Source: Candidatus Aegiribacteria sp. (GTDB lineage: Bacteria; Fermentibacterota; Fermentibacteria; Fermentibacterales; JCC-6). Taken from it: 38,538 bases of DNA. Under the pieces are notes generated by a model. That model had not been told where the DNA came from. It saw only the letters and a program-made list of their open reading frames with translations, and did not search any database. Below, one piece after another: positions 6,411 to 15,296 of this stretch (positions are counted from its first letter, which is position 1; the number at the start of each line of letters is the position of its first letter). The translations under genes were made by a program, and so were the position numbers. The stretch is from contig JAUVEU010000022.1 of the NCBI GenBank assembly GCA_030594645.1, positions 1 through 38,538 on the forward strand, in the 5' to 3' direction.

Positions 6411-6484
6411 TTTCAGGCAACCGGTGATGTGGTGGTACTGTTATGTATTGTGAAAACTGCAGAACATCTGTATCTGATATAACA

Positions 6485-6516
6485 GGGGGTACCCTTCCGG
6501 GTACCCTCTTTTTTTC
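6485..6516 (+). terminator. Intrinsic terminator of the tRNA pair
   Basis: GGGTACCC at 6487-6494 and again at 6499-6506 (each arm is self-complementary) form an 8-bp stem around TTCC, followed by CTC and a run of seven T at 6509-6515. It lies 75 bases after tRNA-Val and just before the next gene. Confidence 0.88.
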
Positions 6517-6541
6517 TTGAAACATCGGGAGTTATTGAAAA

Positions 6542-7267
6542 ATGAATGATGATCTGAAGAAATTGATTAGCCTGCAGGAGATTGATTCCCGAATTGACCG
6601 AGTGTCTGCTGAGATGGAGGAGATTCCGAGAGAAAAAAGAATTCACGAACGGGAAAATAAATCACAGAAAAGTAATTATGAGAATGAGAAGAAGAAGATC
6701 GAAGAAATAAGAGAAATGAATCGAAAGACCTCAGCAGAAAAAGAGAATACTGTTAAAGAACTTGCCGAGTTCAAGAATAAGCTTCTCGAAATGAAGACAA
6801 ACGAAGCATACCGTACAATGCTTGTACAGATCAAGTACGCTGAGAATAAGATCAGTGAGCTTGATATAAGGCAGCTTGAGCTGATGTATGAAGAGGAAAC
6901 ATCTGAAGAAAATCTCAGAGAGACACAAAAAATCTGGGAAAGAAATGAAGAGAGATTCCAGAAGAGACAGAATATTCTTGATGGCCAGCTGGAAGTGCTT
7001 GAGGAGAACATCAGAGAATTCAGGAATGAGCGTGAGGAAATAAAGTCAGATATTAGTGTTCGTCTTCTCGATAAGTATGAGCAGCTTCGGTCAGCAGATA
7101 AAGGGAATGTTATTGTCGGGCTTAACAAGGGTGCCTGTGGTGGATGTCTGACCAGTCTTCCTCCACAGACAGCCGTTGAAATTAACCAGGGATTGGTTTT
7201 TACCTGTCCAATATGCGGGCGTTTCGTTATCTGGATGGATGACAGCTCTTTCGCTGGTTCAGGATAA
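6542..7267 (+). CDS. Coiled-coil protein with C-terminal zinc ribbon (COG1579 family)
   Basis: A 241-residue protein. Residues 5-185 are almost continuous charged coiled coil, rich in Glu, Lys and Arg with heptad spacing (LQEIDSRIDRVSAEMEEI onward). The last ~45 residues have two Cys pairs, ACGGC and TCPICG, separated by about 23 residues, a four-cysteine zinc ribbon followed by FVIWMD. This is the architecture of the COG1579 zinc-ribbon proteins, predicted to contact nucleic acid, whose precise role is not established. The ATG at 6542 has GGGAG about 11 bases upstream. The stop at 7265-7267 is four bases before RNase P RNA. Confidence 0.82.
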   Translation: MNDDLKKLISLQEIDSRIDRVSAEMEEIPREKRIHERENKSQKSNYENEKKKIEEIREMNRKTSAEKENTVKELAEFKNKLLEMKTNEAYRTMLVQIKYAENKISELDIRQLELMYEEETSEENLRETQKIWERNEERFQKRQNILDGQLEVLEENIREFRNEREEIKSDISVRLLDKYEQLRSADKGNVIVGLNKGACGGCLTSLPPQTAVEINQGLVFTCPICGRFVIWMDDSSFAGSG

Positions 7268-7270
7268 ATT

Positions 7271-7677
7271 AGGGTCAGGTGGGTGGTCACCCCGAAAGGG
7301 GAGGAAAGTCCGGGCTCCACAGGGCAGGACACCGGGGAAATCCCGGTTCCGGCGACGGAGAGAACGTGCCACAGAAACGATACCGCCCCTGAACAGTTCA
7401 TTTTGCAGGATTCCGGTTCCGGAACAAAGGCTATGTTGATCAGGGGTAAGGGTGAAATGGTGGAGTAAGAGCCCACCGGGATACTGGAGACAGTATTCGC
7501 ACGGTAAACCTTGTCCGGTGCAAGGCCTAATAGAGAGGGAGGTCTCTTTGAGACCGGGGAATTGCCCGTTCCCCTTGACCTCCGGGTTGGCTGCTTGAGG
7601 TGTCAGGCAACTGGCATCCCAGATGGATGGCCACCACCGCCATCGGCGGTACAGAACCCGGCTTACAGCCTGACCCT
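7271..7677 (+). ncRNA. rnpB: RNase P RNA, bacterial type A
   Basis: About 407 nt. The 5' end AGGGTCAGG (7271-7279) pairs with CCTGACCCT (7669-7677) as helix P1. The conserved core is present: GAGGAAAGTCCGGGCTCCAC near 7300 (start of P4/CR-I), ACAGAAACGATACCGCC near 7370, GGGTGAAATGGTGGAGTAAG near 7448 followed by AGCCCACCG, AGATGGATGGCCACC near 7621 and ACAGAACCCGGCTTACAG near 7651. It is the catalytic RNA that trims tRNA 5' leaders. A promoter could be ATGACA (7239-7244) with GATAAA (7263-7268), spacer 18, inside the end of the upstream gene. T-runs at 7677-7688 directly after P1 can act as terminator. Confidence 0.96.
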
Positions 7678-7697
7678 TTTCATTTTTTGGAGGATCA

Positions 7698-9401
7698 TTG
7701 AGAAAACGCTGGGCTGCAAGGCCCGTACCCTGTCTGCATCTTTCCAGTGTCAGCGAGTTGCATGGTCTTCCGGGATCTCTTGCCCTGATGCTTGCCAGAA
7801 GAGGTTACTCCGGAAAGATGCTTGAGGACTTCCTTCATCCAGATATTCAGGATCTGTCTTCGTGGAAAAATCTGGGCGGCATTACGGAAGCAGCTGAAAG
7901 AATAGTCAGAGCTGTTGTAAACTCGGAAAAGATTCTTATTCACGGTGATTTTGACGCAGACGGGATTACTGCGACAGCAGTGGTTTACAAAGCACTTTCC
8001 GAACTTGGAGCAGATATAAGCTATTATGTGCCTGACAGGTTTATTGAAGGGTACGGCATCGGATCATCATCAGTTCAGTTCTGTGACGAAAACGGGATTG
8101 ACCTTCTGATTACAGTTGATTGCGGAATAACTGCAAATGAGCATATCAACGCTTTGAACAGCATTAATGTTGATACTGTCATAACAGACCATCATCAAGC
8201 CGGAGATCAGCTCCCTCTGGCAAAGGCAATTGTCAATCCCGCGCTTGACGGGGATGTACGGCACTCCACTCTCGCAGGTGTTGGTGTAGCATGGATGGTT
8301 ATGAATGGTGTCTTTGAGTTGATGAACGCTGATGCCTCCTTTCTGCAGGAACTGTTACAACTGGTTGCTATAGGTACTGTGACCGATGTTGTTGACTTGA
8401 ATGATGATAATCGTATTCTGGTTTCTGAGGGTTTGAAAATTATGCGTCGGAAACCACTTCCGGGGATCTCCGCTCTTGCGAAATCCGCTTCAGTTGATCT
8501 TGAAAGCAGCAATTCATCCCATCTGGCTTATTACATTGGGCCAAGATTGAACGCCTGCGGGAGAGTAGGGCATGCGAAACAGGCGGTTGCTCTTCTTCTT
8601 GCCGTGGATGAATCAGAAGCAGGGGAACTCCTTCCTCCCGTCGAAGAGAATAACAGAATCAGAAAGCAGTATGAACGGAATGTAGAGAAAGAGGTTAAAG
8701 GGTTAACAGCAGAATTGAAGGACCCGAGATGCATTGTGCTTGCTGGTGAAGGGTGGCATCGGGGCGTTGTGGGAATTGTGGCTTCAAGGCTTGTCTCTCG
8801 ATTCGGAGTCCCCGTAATACTGATTTCTCTGGAAGATGATTACGGGTATGGATCAGCAAGGAGCATTCCGGGTATTTCGATACATTCTCTACTTGGACAG
8901 ATTCAGGATGAGCATAAAATTCTGAGCAGTTTCGGAGGTCATCCGATGGCTGCGGGACTGAGAATTTCAGGAGATCATGTGCAACTACTCAAAGAGCATC
9001 TTGAAACGCTGATGTCGGATAAAAAGTGGGATGAGTATCTTGGCTCCGTCCTCTATCTTGATGGAAGCCTTGAGGAGAAGGATTATACAATCGAAACCGT
9101 TCGCGCTCTTTCAAGGCTGGAACCGTTTGGATCAGGGAATTCGATGCCTGTATGGCTTGCAAGGGGTGCCTATGCGATTCAGTGGAGGGCTGTTGGAAAA
9201 AGCAGGAATCATCTCAGCTGCGATTTGAAAATTGGCACCAGCATTTTCAGAGCAATTGGATTCAATATGGTGGAAAAGCAATCACTGTTCAGCAGCAGAG
9301 TTGATCTTGCCTTTACACTAGAGGCGGATACATGGCGTAACGATGGAAGCATTCAGCTCATGCTGAAGGATATTCGCAGAACGGGAAAGCAGAATAGCTG
9401 A
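7698..9401 (+). CDS. recJ: Single-stranded-DNA-specific 5'-3' exonuclease RecJ
   Basis: A 567-residue member of the DHH phosphoesterase family. Metal-binding motifs are DFDADG at 84-89, DCG at 141-143 and DHH at 164-166, with GPRLNACGR near residue 280 and the DHHA1 signature FGGHPMAAGL near 415. An OB-fold domain follows in the last ~110 residues. It degrades 5' single strands in recombination and mismatch or excision repair. The start is TTG at 7698 with TTGGAGG seven bases upstream, right after the T-run of rnpB. Its stop codon overlaps the next start as TGATG, so recJ, the helicase and the pgeF-like gene form one repair-associated operon. Confidence 0.93.
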   Translation: MRKRWAARPVPCLHLSSVSELHGLPGSLALMLARRGYSGKMLEDFLHPDIQDLSSWKNLGGITEAAERIVRAVVNSEKILIHGDFDADGITATAVVYKALSELGADISYYVPDRFIEGYGIGSSSVQFCDENGIDLLITVDCGITANEHINALNSINVDTVITDHHQAGDQLPLAKAIVNPALDGDVRHSTLAGVGVAWMVMNGVFELMNADASFLQELLQLVAIGTVTDVVDLNDDNRILVSEGLKIMRRKPLPGISALAKSASVDLESSNSSHLAYYIGPRLNACGRVGHAKQAVALLLAVDESEAGELLPPVEENNRIRKQYERNVEKEVKGLTAELKDPRCIVLAGEGWHRGVVGIVASRLVSRFGVPVILISLEDDYGYGSARSIPGISIHSLLGQIQDEHKILSSFGGHPMAAGLRISGDHVQLLKEHLETLMSDKKWDEYLGSVLYLDGSLEEKDYTIETVRALSRLEPFGSGNSMPVWLARGAYAIQWRAVGKSRNHLSCDLKIGTSIFRAIGFNMVEKQSLFSSRVDLAFTLEADTWRNDGSIQLMLKDIRRTGKQNS

Positions 9402-11302
9402 TGATATCGCTTGAGCAGAGAATTGAAGAAGTATTTTGCGGAGACACTCTATCTTCAGTAATTCCCGGATATACTGTCAGAACGCTCCAGGTTGAACTTG
9501 CAAAGGCAGTGGGAAAAGCTCTTACCACCGGCGGAATTCATCTTTTTGAAGCCGGAACAGGTATCGGGAAAAGCATTGCTTATATGATTCCCGCTCTTCT
9601 ATCCGGAAGAAGGATATTCGTATCCACAGCGACCATAACTCTTCAGGACCAGCTTGCAGGTAAAGACGCCCCTGCCATACTGTCAGCACTCGAGCTCGAT
9701 TCCATGGTGAGTGTCCTCAAGGGGAGAAATAACTATTTGTGCATGAGGAAATGGAATTCCGGTTCAGAATTGTTCAGGGCTGATCTGAGTTTCTCGCGGT
9801 GGGCTGATGCTTCGGACGATGGTGATATCTCATCTTTCTCAGAGAAAGTTTCACCGTCAGTCTGGCGGCATTTCAGATCGGATCATATGGATTGTACAGG
9901 AACATCCTGTCACTTCAGGGGTGGTTGTCACTTTTTCAAAGCGCGTAATCTTGCCCGAAAATCTGATCTGCTCATACTGAATCATCATCTTCTTGTATCC
10001 GGGCTTCTCTCAGAAGATGTGCTGCCGGGAGCGGATGTGCTGGTAATTGATGAAGGACACAGGCTTGAAGACGCAGCAAGCGAATGCCTCGGGCTCTCGC
10101 TTAGCGAAGGATCACTTCTCCCCATGTTTGACGGTATAGCTTTCAGTGAGATCGAGACTTCTGCGAAGGCATCAATGCTTGAGCTTGCCAGACGGCTGTC
10201 TTCTGCTATAGCAGAGCTTACTGGTTCCATTGACAAAACATCCTTATGGGATCCTGTCCCGCATCTGGAAAGCCTTGAAAAAGCAGGTGACCTCGCCAGA
10301 AAACTTGCTTCGGATGCAGGGCAGAATGATGATCTGCTGCCGGTTGCCCAGACAGCAAACGCAGTTGCACAAACAACGAAAAGGCTGTCAGAATTGAGTA
10401 CGGAAGAATATTGCTGCTTCGTAGAGGTAAATAAAAAGACCTCTGTTCTAAGAGCTGTTCCACTGGATATCGGTCCGGAACTCTGTGATACTGTGTACTC
10501 TAAATTTGATACTACGATTCTTACTTCAGCCACGTTGACAGTTGCGGAAGAGTTTGATTTCTTCAAGGACAGACTTGGAGGCTGGGACGCACTGACAAGA
10601 AGTTTTGGAAGTCCGTTTGATTACAGATCTCAGGCTGTTCTTTCCATTCCGGAAAACCTGCCGGAGCATGATTCTCACGAGGAACTTGCCCGAATGGTAT
10701 GGGCTTGGGGCAAGAGGCTTGCAATCCTCCTTGATGGAAGAACTCTCATGTTGTTCACGAGCTACAGGAATCTGGAACTGGTTAGAGAACGGGCTGTGCT
10801 GGAGATGCCTTCGGATATGAAACTTTTTGTTCAGGGTGAAATGTCGCGAAACAGAATACTTGCTGATTTCCGGGAATCCAGCAGGGGGATAATTCTTGGT
10901 ACCTCTTCTTTCTGGGAAGGTGTAGATCTGCCAGGCGAGATGCTTCAGGCAGTAATAATTGACAGATTGCCGTTTGCCTCACCCGGTCACCCTCTAACCA
11001 GAGCAAGGATGGATCTGATAGAGAGAAATGGAGGAAGTTCTTTTGGCAAATACTCTCTTCCTCTTGCCGTTGTACGTCTCAAACAGGGAGTGGGGAGACT
11101 GATCAGATCATCCAGGGATACCGGTGTTGTTATGATAATGGATAGAAGAGTTGTTTCACGGAATTACGGTAGAGTATTTCTAAACTCTGTTCCGCCTTTT
11201 CGGATTGTTTCTCAGGATATGATTGAGCCCTTCATTATGGAACATTGTGCAGGCAGAAGTGTATCAATCAGTGAAGATGATCCCGGTGGAGGTGATGAAT
11301 GA
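9401..11302 (+). CDS. dinG: DinG/XPD-family ATP-dependent DNA helicase
   Basis: A 633-residue superfamily 2 helicase. Walker A is AGTGIGKS at 51-58; the DEAH-type box is IDEGH near residue 216; motif VI is GVGRLIRSS near 565. Between Walker A and DEGH are four cysteines (NNYLCMRK near 113, then DCTGTSCHFRGGC near 165-177), the iron-sulphur cluster ligands of XPD/DinG enzymes, followed by LLILNHHLL. It unwinds 5'-3', acting on R-loops, forks or quadruplexes in studied members. ATG at 9401 overlaps recJ by one base. Many genomes carry several DinG-like proteins, so the symbol is a family label. Confidence 0.88.
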   Translation: MISLEQRIEEVFCGDTLSSVIPGYTVRTLQVELAKAVGKALTTGGIHLFEAGTGIGKSIAYMIPALLSGRRIFVSTATITLQDQLAGKDAPAILSALELDSMVSVLKGRNNYLCMRKWNSGSELFRADLSFSRWADASDDGDISSFSEKVSPSVWRHFRSDHMDCTGTSCHFRGGCHFFKARNLARKSDLLILNHHLLVSGLLSEDVLPGADVLVIDEGHRLEDAASECLGLSLSEGSLLPMFDGIAFSEIETSAKASMLELARRLSSAIAELTGSIDKTSLWDPVPHLESLEKAGDLARKLASDAGQNDDLLPVAQTANAVAQTTKRLSELSTEEYCCFVEVNKKTSVLRAVPLDIGPELCDTVYSKFDTTILTSATLTVAEEFDFFKDRLGGWDALTRSFGSPFDYRSQAVLSIPENLPEHDSHEELARMVWAWGKRLAILLDGRTLMLFTSYRNLELVRERAVLEMPSDMKLFVQGEMSRNRILADFRESSRGIILGTSSFWEGVDLPGEMLQAVIIDRLPFASPGHPLTRARMDLIERNGGSSFGKYSLPLAVVRLKQGVGRLIRSSRDTGVVMIMDRRVVSRNYGRVFLNSVPPFRIVSQDMIEPFIMEHCAGRSVSISEDDPGGGDE

Positions 11303-11937
11303 GAATCAGTCGGCTTGAAGCAGCGTATTCTCCCGGCGGCGTAGCTGATATTGAGTTGCCGGATGCTCTTTTAAGCGTACGGGGTCGGGATGGGGCAATT
11401 CCCGGTGAGATGGAGAATGTCATTTTTCTGAATCAGGTTCATGGTTCGGAAATAATCCATAATCCGGAGAGTGGCGCGTCAGCCGATGGAATGATTCTTC
11501 CCAGAGGGCAATCATCTCCTGGAATCAGAACGGCAGATTGCCTGCCGGTGTTCATGTCATCATCGTTCCATACAGCTGCGTTTCACGCTGGCTGGAGGGG
11601 GCTTGCTTCAGGGATATCATACAGGATGATAAAGGAGTTCCCGAATGAACCGGATTTTATTGTGCTTGGCAATTGCATTTGCGGAGACTGCTATCAGGTG
11701 GGTCCGGATGTCAGAGAAAAAGTACTCCGCGGTCTCCCTGAGCATATGCATCCTCCCGGCAGGCTTGATCTGAAAAGGGCAGCTCTTGATCAGATGACAG
11801 CAGCCGGTCTCTCAGAGGAGTGTACGATCTTCGATGTTCCGGAATGTACGGTTTGCAGGAAGGACCTGTTCTTTTCTTTCAGAGCAGAGGGAACGCATTT
11901 AAGAAATATCACCTGGATGAAAACGAAAGGGTTGTGA
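11299..11937 (+). CDS. pgeF: PgeF/YfiH family peptidoglycan-editing factor (laccase domain)
   Basis: A 212-residue protein of the former DUF152 family. Signature motifs are NQVHGSEI near 48-55, TADCLPVF near 80-87 with its catalytic Cys, and HAGWRGLASG near 96-105; a later CGDCYQVG and the end FFSFRAEG match the family. The E. coli member is a cytoplasmic enzyme that removes wrongly incorporated serine from peptidoglycan precursors; others are described as purine nucleosidases, and old annotations call them polyphenol oxidase. At 212 residues it is shorter than the usual ~240-260, mainly at the N terminus. It overlaps the helicase gene by four bases (ATGA). Confidence 0.85.
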   Translation: MRISRLEAAYSPGGVADIELPDALLSVRGRDGAIPGEMENVIFLNQVHGSEIIHNPESGASADGMILPRGQSSPGIRTADCLPVFMSSSFHTAAFHAGWRGLASGISYRMIKEFPNEPDFIVLGNCICGDCYQVGPDVREKVLRGLPEHMHPPGRLDLKRAALDQMTAAGLSEECTIFDVPECTVCRKDLFFSFRAEGTHLRNITWMKTKGL

Positions 11938-11968
11938 CTGTTGCCTGATGATCATATTAGTACAATAT

Positions 11969-11996
11969 TTGCCTTCTGGATAAAACGAGTTATCAT
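11969..11996 (+). promoter_or_regulatory. Possible promoter of the TPR protein gene
   Basis: TTGCCT at 11969-11974 and TATCAT at 11991-11996 have a 16-base spacer. The -10 lies within a perfect palindrome TTATCATGATAA at 11990-12001 that could be an operator. Weak boxes, supported mainly by position. Confidence 0.35.
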
Positions 11997-12037
11997 GATA
12001 ATTGTGTTGTAGTATTCCCGATCTGGAGGAAAGAATA

Positions 12038-13600
12038 ATGAGATATACATTTGTAATAGCCTGCCTTGCACTGCTGGCTTGCGGCACTGCTACTGCATCG
12101 GAAGATGGAGAATCCACGAGGGTAGGAGTAGTACCATTCGGATATTCCGGTTCAGATGCACGCTGGATCAGTGAAAAGCTATTTAATGAACTGAAAAACA
12201 ATTTTGAAGACAGTGAGGAATACTCTTTCATTTCAAAGGGTGATCTGGAAGATGCTTTTGAGGACTTAGGCTTTAATCCATCAGATTTTGAATACGGTGT
12301 ACCCCCTTCGTTTGTTGCGAATGCCGGTGTTGCTCTTGGCGCAGATATGATCCTTTATGGAAATGTTTCTCCGTCAAATGAAGAATTCATGGTTTTGTGG
12401 AATGTCTGCATCCCTGCATCAGGGAATACTGTGAATGCTGATCCGGTTTCAGTTCCCAAGAATACCGACCCCGTCAAGCAACTGGCTGGAGAGATGGTCA
12501 GCGTTCTTTCCGAGCTTATCGGCGGCAGGATTCAACAGGCACTCGATCAGGCTACATTCAGCATACAGATGAAGAACTGGTCCATGGCCATTATGTTCCT
12601 TAAACAGGCTCTTTCGGTTGATCCGACATTATTGGATGCTAATTTCAAGCTCGCCGGGATCTATCTTGAGCCTGATGTCGATTCAGTTAACATGGCTATG
12701 CGGATATATGAAACAATCCTGACTGAAGATGAGAATAATGCAGATGCTCTTGCCGGCCTTGGGAACGTTCACCTTGCTCAGAATGATGCTGAAACAGCTA
12801 AGACATATTTCGAGAGAGCTGTTGATATCGATCCAGAGAACGCTGATGCTTATCTCGGACTTGCCTCTGCGTACCAGGCTCTTGGTGAGCTCGATCAGGC
12901 TGTTTCCAGTTTTGAAGAAGCTCTGGCACAGAACCCGACCAACCTTACTATCAAATTCCCTCTGAGTCTTCTGTATTTCCAGCTCGGCGAATACTCAAAA
13001 GCGATTCCGTATATGGAGGAGATTCTTGCTGTTAATTCCAATATGCTTGGTTTAAGACAGCGCATTATCCAATCATATATTAGCCTTGGTCAATATGTGA
13101 ACGCTGCAGATCACGCAGTTATTCTTCTTGAATCTGATTCTGGTAATTCGCAGATGATTCTTTACACCGCTCAGGTTGAGTCCTGGGCAGGCAGAACATC
13201 CAGCGCAGTAAGCAGGTTGGAATCTCTTATCTCAAGTACAGGCAGTCGGGAAGCCTATATTCTGCTTGCGTCAATCTACCGTGACAGTGGACAGAGGGGA
13301 GCCATGCAGAACGTATTCTCCCGTCTCAGTAACGCTTACCCGAACGATCCCCTCGCAAACTACATGATGGGTGCGTTCTATTATCAGAGCGGATCGAACA
13401 AAGCAAGAGTATCTGAATTGATTCCAGAGAATATATCAACATGGCAGTCAGCGATCAGTGATCTTAATACTGCTATTTCCTATCTTTCATCGGTTACCGG
13501 TTACAGATATAACAGCGCTCAGAATATGGTTCAGGCAGCCTATAATTCGATATCTCTTTGCGAGGAGAAGGTCGACAGGGTGGAGCGGTACAGCCAATAG
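12038..13600 (+). CDS. TPR-repeat envelope protein with CsgG/LpoB-like N-terminal domain
   Basis: A 520-residue exported protein; ATG at 12038 follows GGAGGAAAG by five bases, better than the upstream in-frame start at 12002. Residues 1-21 are a signal peptide (MRYTFVIACLALLACGTATA) containing LLAC, a near-lipobox, so it may be an outer-membrane lipoprotein. Residues 25-165 resemble the CsgG/LpoB-type fold (RVGVVPF, then a long helix and GVALGADMILYGNV). From about residue 170 to 420 there are at least six tetratricopeptide repeats (AILFLKQALSVDP-like, ADALAGLGNVHLAQND, ADAYLGLASAYQALGELDQA and so on). It probably scaffolds a periplasmic or outer-membrane complex; the partner is unknown. A strong hairpin follows at 13665-13688. 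Confidence 0.75.
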   Translation: MRYTFVIACLALLACGTATASEDGESTRVGVVPFGYSGSDARWISEKLFNELKNNFEDSEEYSFISKGDLEDAFEDLGFNPSDFEYGVPPSFVANAGVALGADMILYGNVSPSNEEFMVLWNVCIPASGNTVNADPVSVPKNTDPVKQLAGEMVSVLSELIGGRIQQALDQATFSIQMKNWSMAIMFLKQALSVDPTLLDANFKLAGIYLEPDVDSVNMAMRIYETILTEDENNADALAGLGNVHLAQNDAETAKTYFERAVDIDPENADAYLGLASAYQALGELDQAVSSFEEALAQNPTNLTIKFPLSLLYFQLGEYSKAIPYMEEILAVNSNMLGLRQRIIQSYISLGQYVNAADHAVILLESDSGNSQMILYTAQVESWAGRTSSAVSRLESLISSTGSREAYILLASIYRDSGQRGAMQNVFSRLSNAYPNDPLANYMMGAFYYQSGSNKARVSELIPENISTWQSAISDLNTAISYLSSVTGYRYNSAQNMVQAAYNSISLCEEKVDRVERYSQ

Positions 13601-13664
13601 CCTGATTCAGAGGGTTTTCTATAAACTTGCTTTTCCCGTAACATGGGTACATCCGGGACGGAAT

Positions 13665-13688
13665 CCCCGGCTGCATGCGCAGCTGGGG
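13665..13688. terminator. GC-rich hairpin between convergent genes
   Basis: CCCCGGCTGC, loop ATGC, GCAGCTGGGG: ten pairs with one G-T. It lies between the stop of the TPR gene (13600) and the stop of the minus-strand HD-GYP-like gene (13716). There is no T-run on either side, so it may stop both transcripts only with help, or protect 3' ends. Confidence 0.45.
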
Positions 13689-13715
13689 TGGTTCCGGAGA
13701 AAGACCGCAAAACGA

Positions 13716-15296
13716 TCAGCTTCTGATTTCTTTAAATGCGGGTTGATTCTTACTGATAATTATCCCTTCCAGAATTGAAACAATCTCCGGATCATAGATT
13801 GATCCTGATCTTCTTTTAAGTTCCAGAATGGAGTTTTCGATTGACTGATCTGAAAGATTTGCGGAAAAATCACTCGAAATGGATAAAATCCTGGAAATCA
13901 GAGGTATTGATCTACCTTTTAATTTCTCAGGTTTACCTGACCCATCATAATTCTCCGTTATATGCCTGATTCCCCTGACAATATCCGGTGGAAGCTGAAA
14001 CTGCGCTTTTGAGGGAGTTGCAGAGAACGTTTCCAGAGAGTCTTCTTCAGCCTTTTCAAGAATAGCCGCTGTGAGATGGAGCATTGCAGACATTTCAAGG
14101 TCTTCAAGCGAATCATCATTCATACCCATTTCACGGCCGATATTTCGTGCTACTGTCGCAACCTGCTTGCTGTAACCAGTTTGCTTGCTATCAGACATAT
14201 CAAGGGAATAGACCATTGCCTCAAGACATTTCCATCCGCTTTTCAGAACATTATTTCTCAATTCAAGATTCTGAAGGACTATTTCTGTCTGTGAGACAAA
14301 TATTTCCAGCCTCTCCGCATCAAGAGATGTATTCAATGCAGGCCAGATTTCAAGAAGGAGTCCTCCTGTTCCCTTGCGGGATAATGGAGCGTGATCGGGT
14401 AGGGGCATGCCCGGAGGATAGGTCAGGCTTATGTTATTCCAGCTAACTTTTACCGCTTCCGGTTCCGCAGCCCGGAACCAGAATCGTGCAAGAGTACGAA
14501 GAGCTTCAATTGGAGTTTTGAGGTTTGCCAGAATATCAGAATGCTTACCGAGTTCATCCTCCAGAAATCTTGTTCTTGAGAAGGAAAACCTTGCTCTGTC
14601 AATCAGGACAGACAGACCAGTCTGAATAATGAGTATAGCGGTAACACCGGCAACAATTCCCCATTCCCAGCCACTTTGGGAGATTGCAGCTGAATGAATT
14701 GCAGCTGGAACAAGAAAGAGAACAAACAGGGCAGGATAGATTATCGATTTGGTGTATTGTGATATGGCATATTTGATTCCTTTATACTCTGTGAATCCGG
14801 TGAGCAGGTGTAAAATATGATTAAACAACACTGCCAGCAGTACCGCTGCCACGAGAACGGCAGTAGCCAGATAATTGTTTGACAGTACCTGTATCCTGTA
14901 TGGCTGAAAAATAATTGTTGTAATTCTGAGCGAAAGGAGGCTCAAAAGCATGAATTTCAGACCCCGATGGAAACAGTCTCGCAGATTTCCGCCAGATCCA
15001 AGTGAATAGACGAATGATCCAAGGAAAGTTGCGAGTATGAAACCGGTTTCCTGAAAAATCGTATATCCGGTTAATGACATGTATGCTTGAAATGCTGGAA
15101 AGAGAACCACTGGATAACCAATCGTGCGCTGACTTGTCAGTGCAACCGTATAGAAAAGTCCTAACCAGATGCAGAATAAAGTGAGTATTTCCCTGGTGCC
15201 GGGAAGTGAGTATTTCACAGGAAGCCATAGAATAAGAAGAAGAATGATTGCTCCGGTAAATAACGTTATTCCTTCCGGCCTTCTTTCTCCAATCAT
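13716..15296 (-). CDS. Membrane protein with degenerate HD-GYP domain
   Basis: A 526-residue protein with about six to seven hydrophobic segments in residues 10-235, a linker and a GAF-like middle region (250-345), and a C-terminal region that aligns with the HD-GYP domain of its upstream neighbour but has lost the catalytic residues: GHS is GYS (374-376), the HD pair is HL in AMLHLT (404-409), and HHERxDGNGYP is ITENYDGSGKP (446-456). It therefore should not hydrolyse cyclic di-GMP. It may bind the nucleotide or pair with the intact enzyme. ATG at 15296 overlaps the stop of the upstream gene as ATGA, and its own stop faces the TPR gene. Confidence 0.78.
   Translation of the reverse strand: MIGERRPEGITLFTGAIILLLILWLPVKYSLPGTREILTLFCIWLGLFYTVALTSQRTIGYPVVLFPAFQAYMSLTGYTIFQETGFILATFLGSFVYSLGSGGNLRDCFHRGLKFMLLSLLSLRITTIIFQPYRIQVLSNNYLATAVLVAAVLLAVLFNHILHLLTGFTEYKGIKYAISQYTKSIIYPALFVLFLVPAAIHSAAISQSGWEWGIVAGVTAILIIQTGLSVLIDRARFSFSRTRFLEDELGKHSDILANLKTPIEALRTLARFWFRAAEPEAVKVSWNNISLTYPPGMPLPDHAPLSRKGTGGLLLEIWPALNTSLDAERLEIFVSQTEIVLQNLELRNNVLKSGWKCLEAMVYSLDMSDSKQTGYSKQVATVARNIGREMGMNDDSLEDLEMSAMLHLTAAILEKAEEDSLETFSATPSKAQFQLPPDIVRGIRHITENYDGSGKPEKLKGRSIPLISRILSISSDFSANLSDQSIENSILELKRRSGSIYDPEIVSILEGIIISKNQPAFKEIRS

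Noticed and set aside
6413-6646. Minus-strand 77-codon ORF
   Set aside because: It covers the tRNA terminator and the start of the zinc-ribbon gene in antisense and has no start signals.
6676-7476. Minus-strand ORF of 266 codons
   Set aside because: It is antisense to the coiled-coil gene and rnpB; Ser/Phe/Leu-rich composition is what results from reading Glu/Lys-rich codons backwards.
7176-7825. Several plus-strand ORFs of 60-104 codons
   Set aside because: They lie within RNase P RNA or in other frames of recJ; none has a ribosome binding site or family resemblance.
9985-10566. Minus-strand ORF of 193 codons
   Set aside because: Antisense of the helicase gene with Ser-rich composition, whereas the sense frame carries all family motifs.
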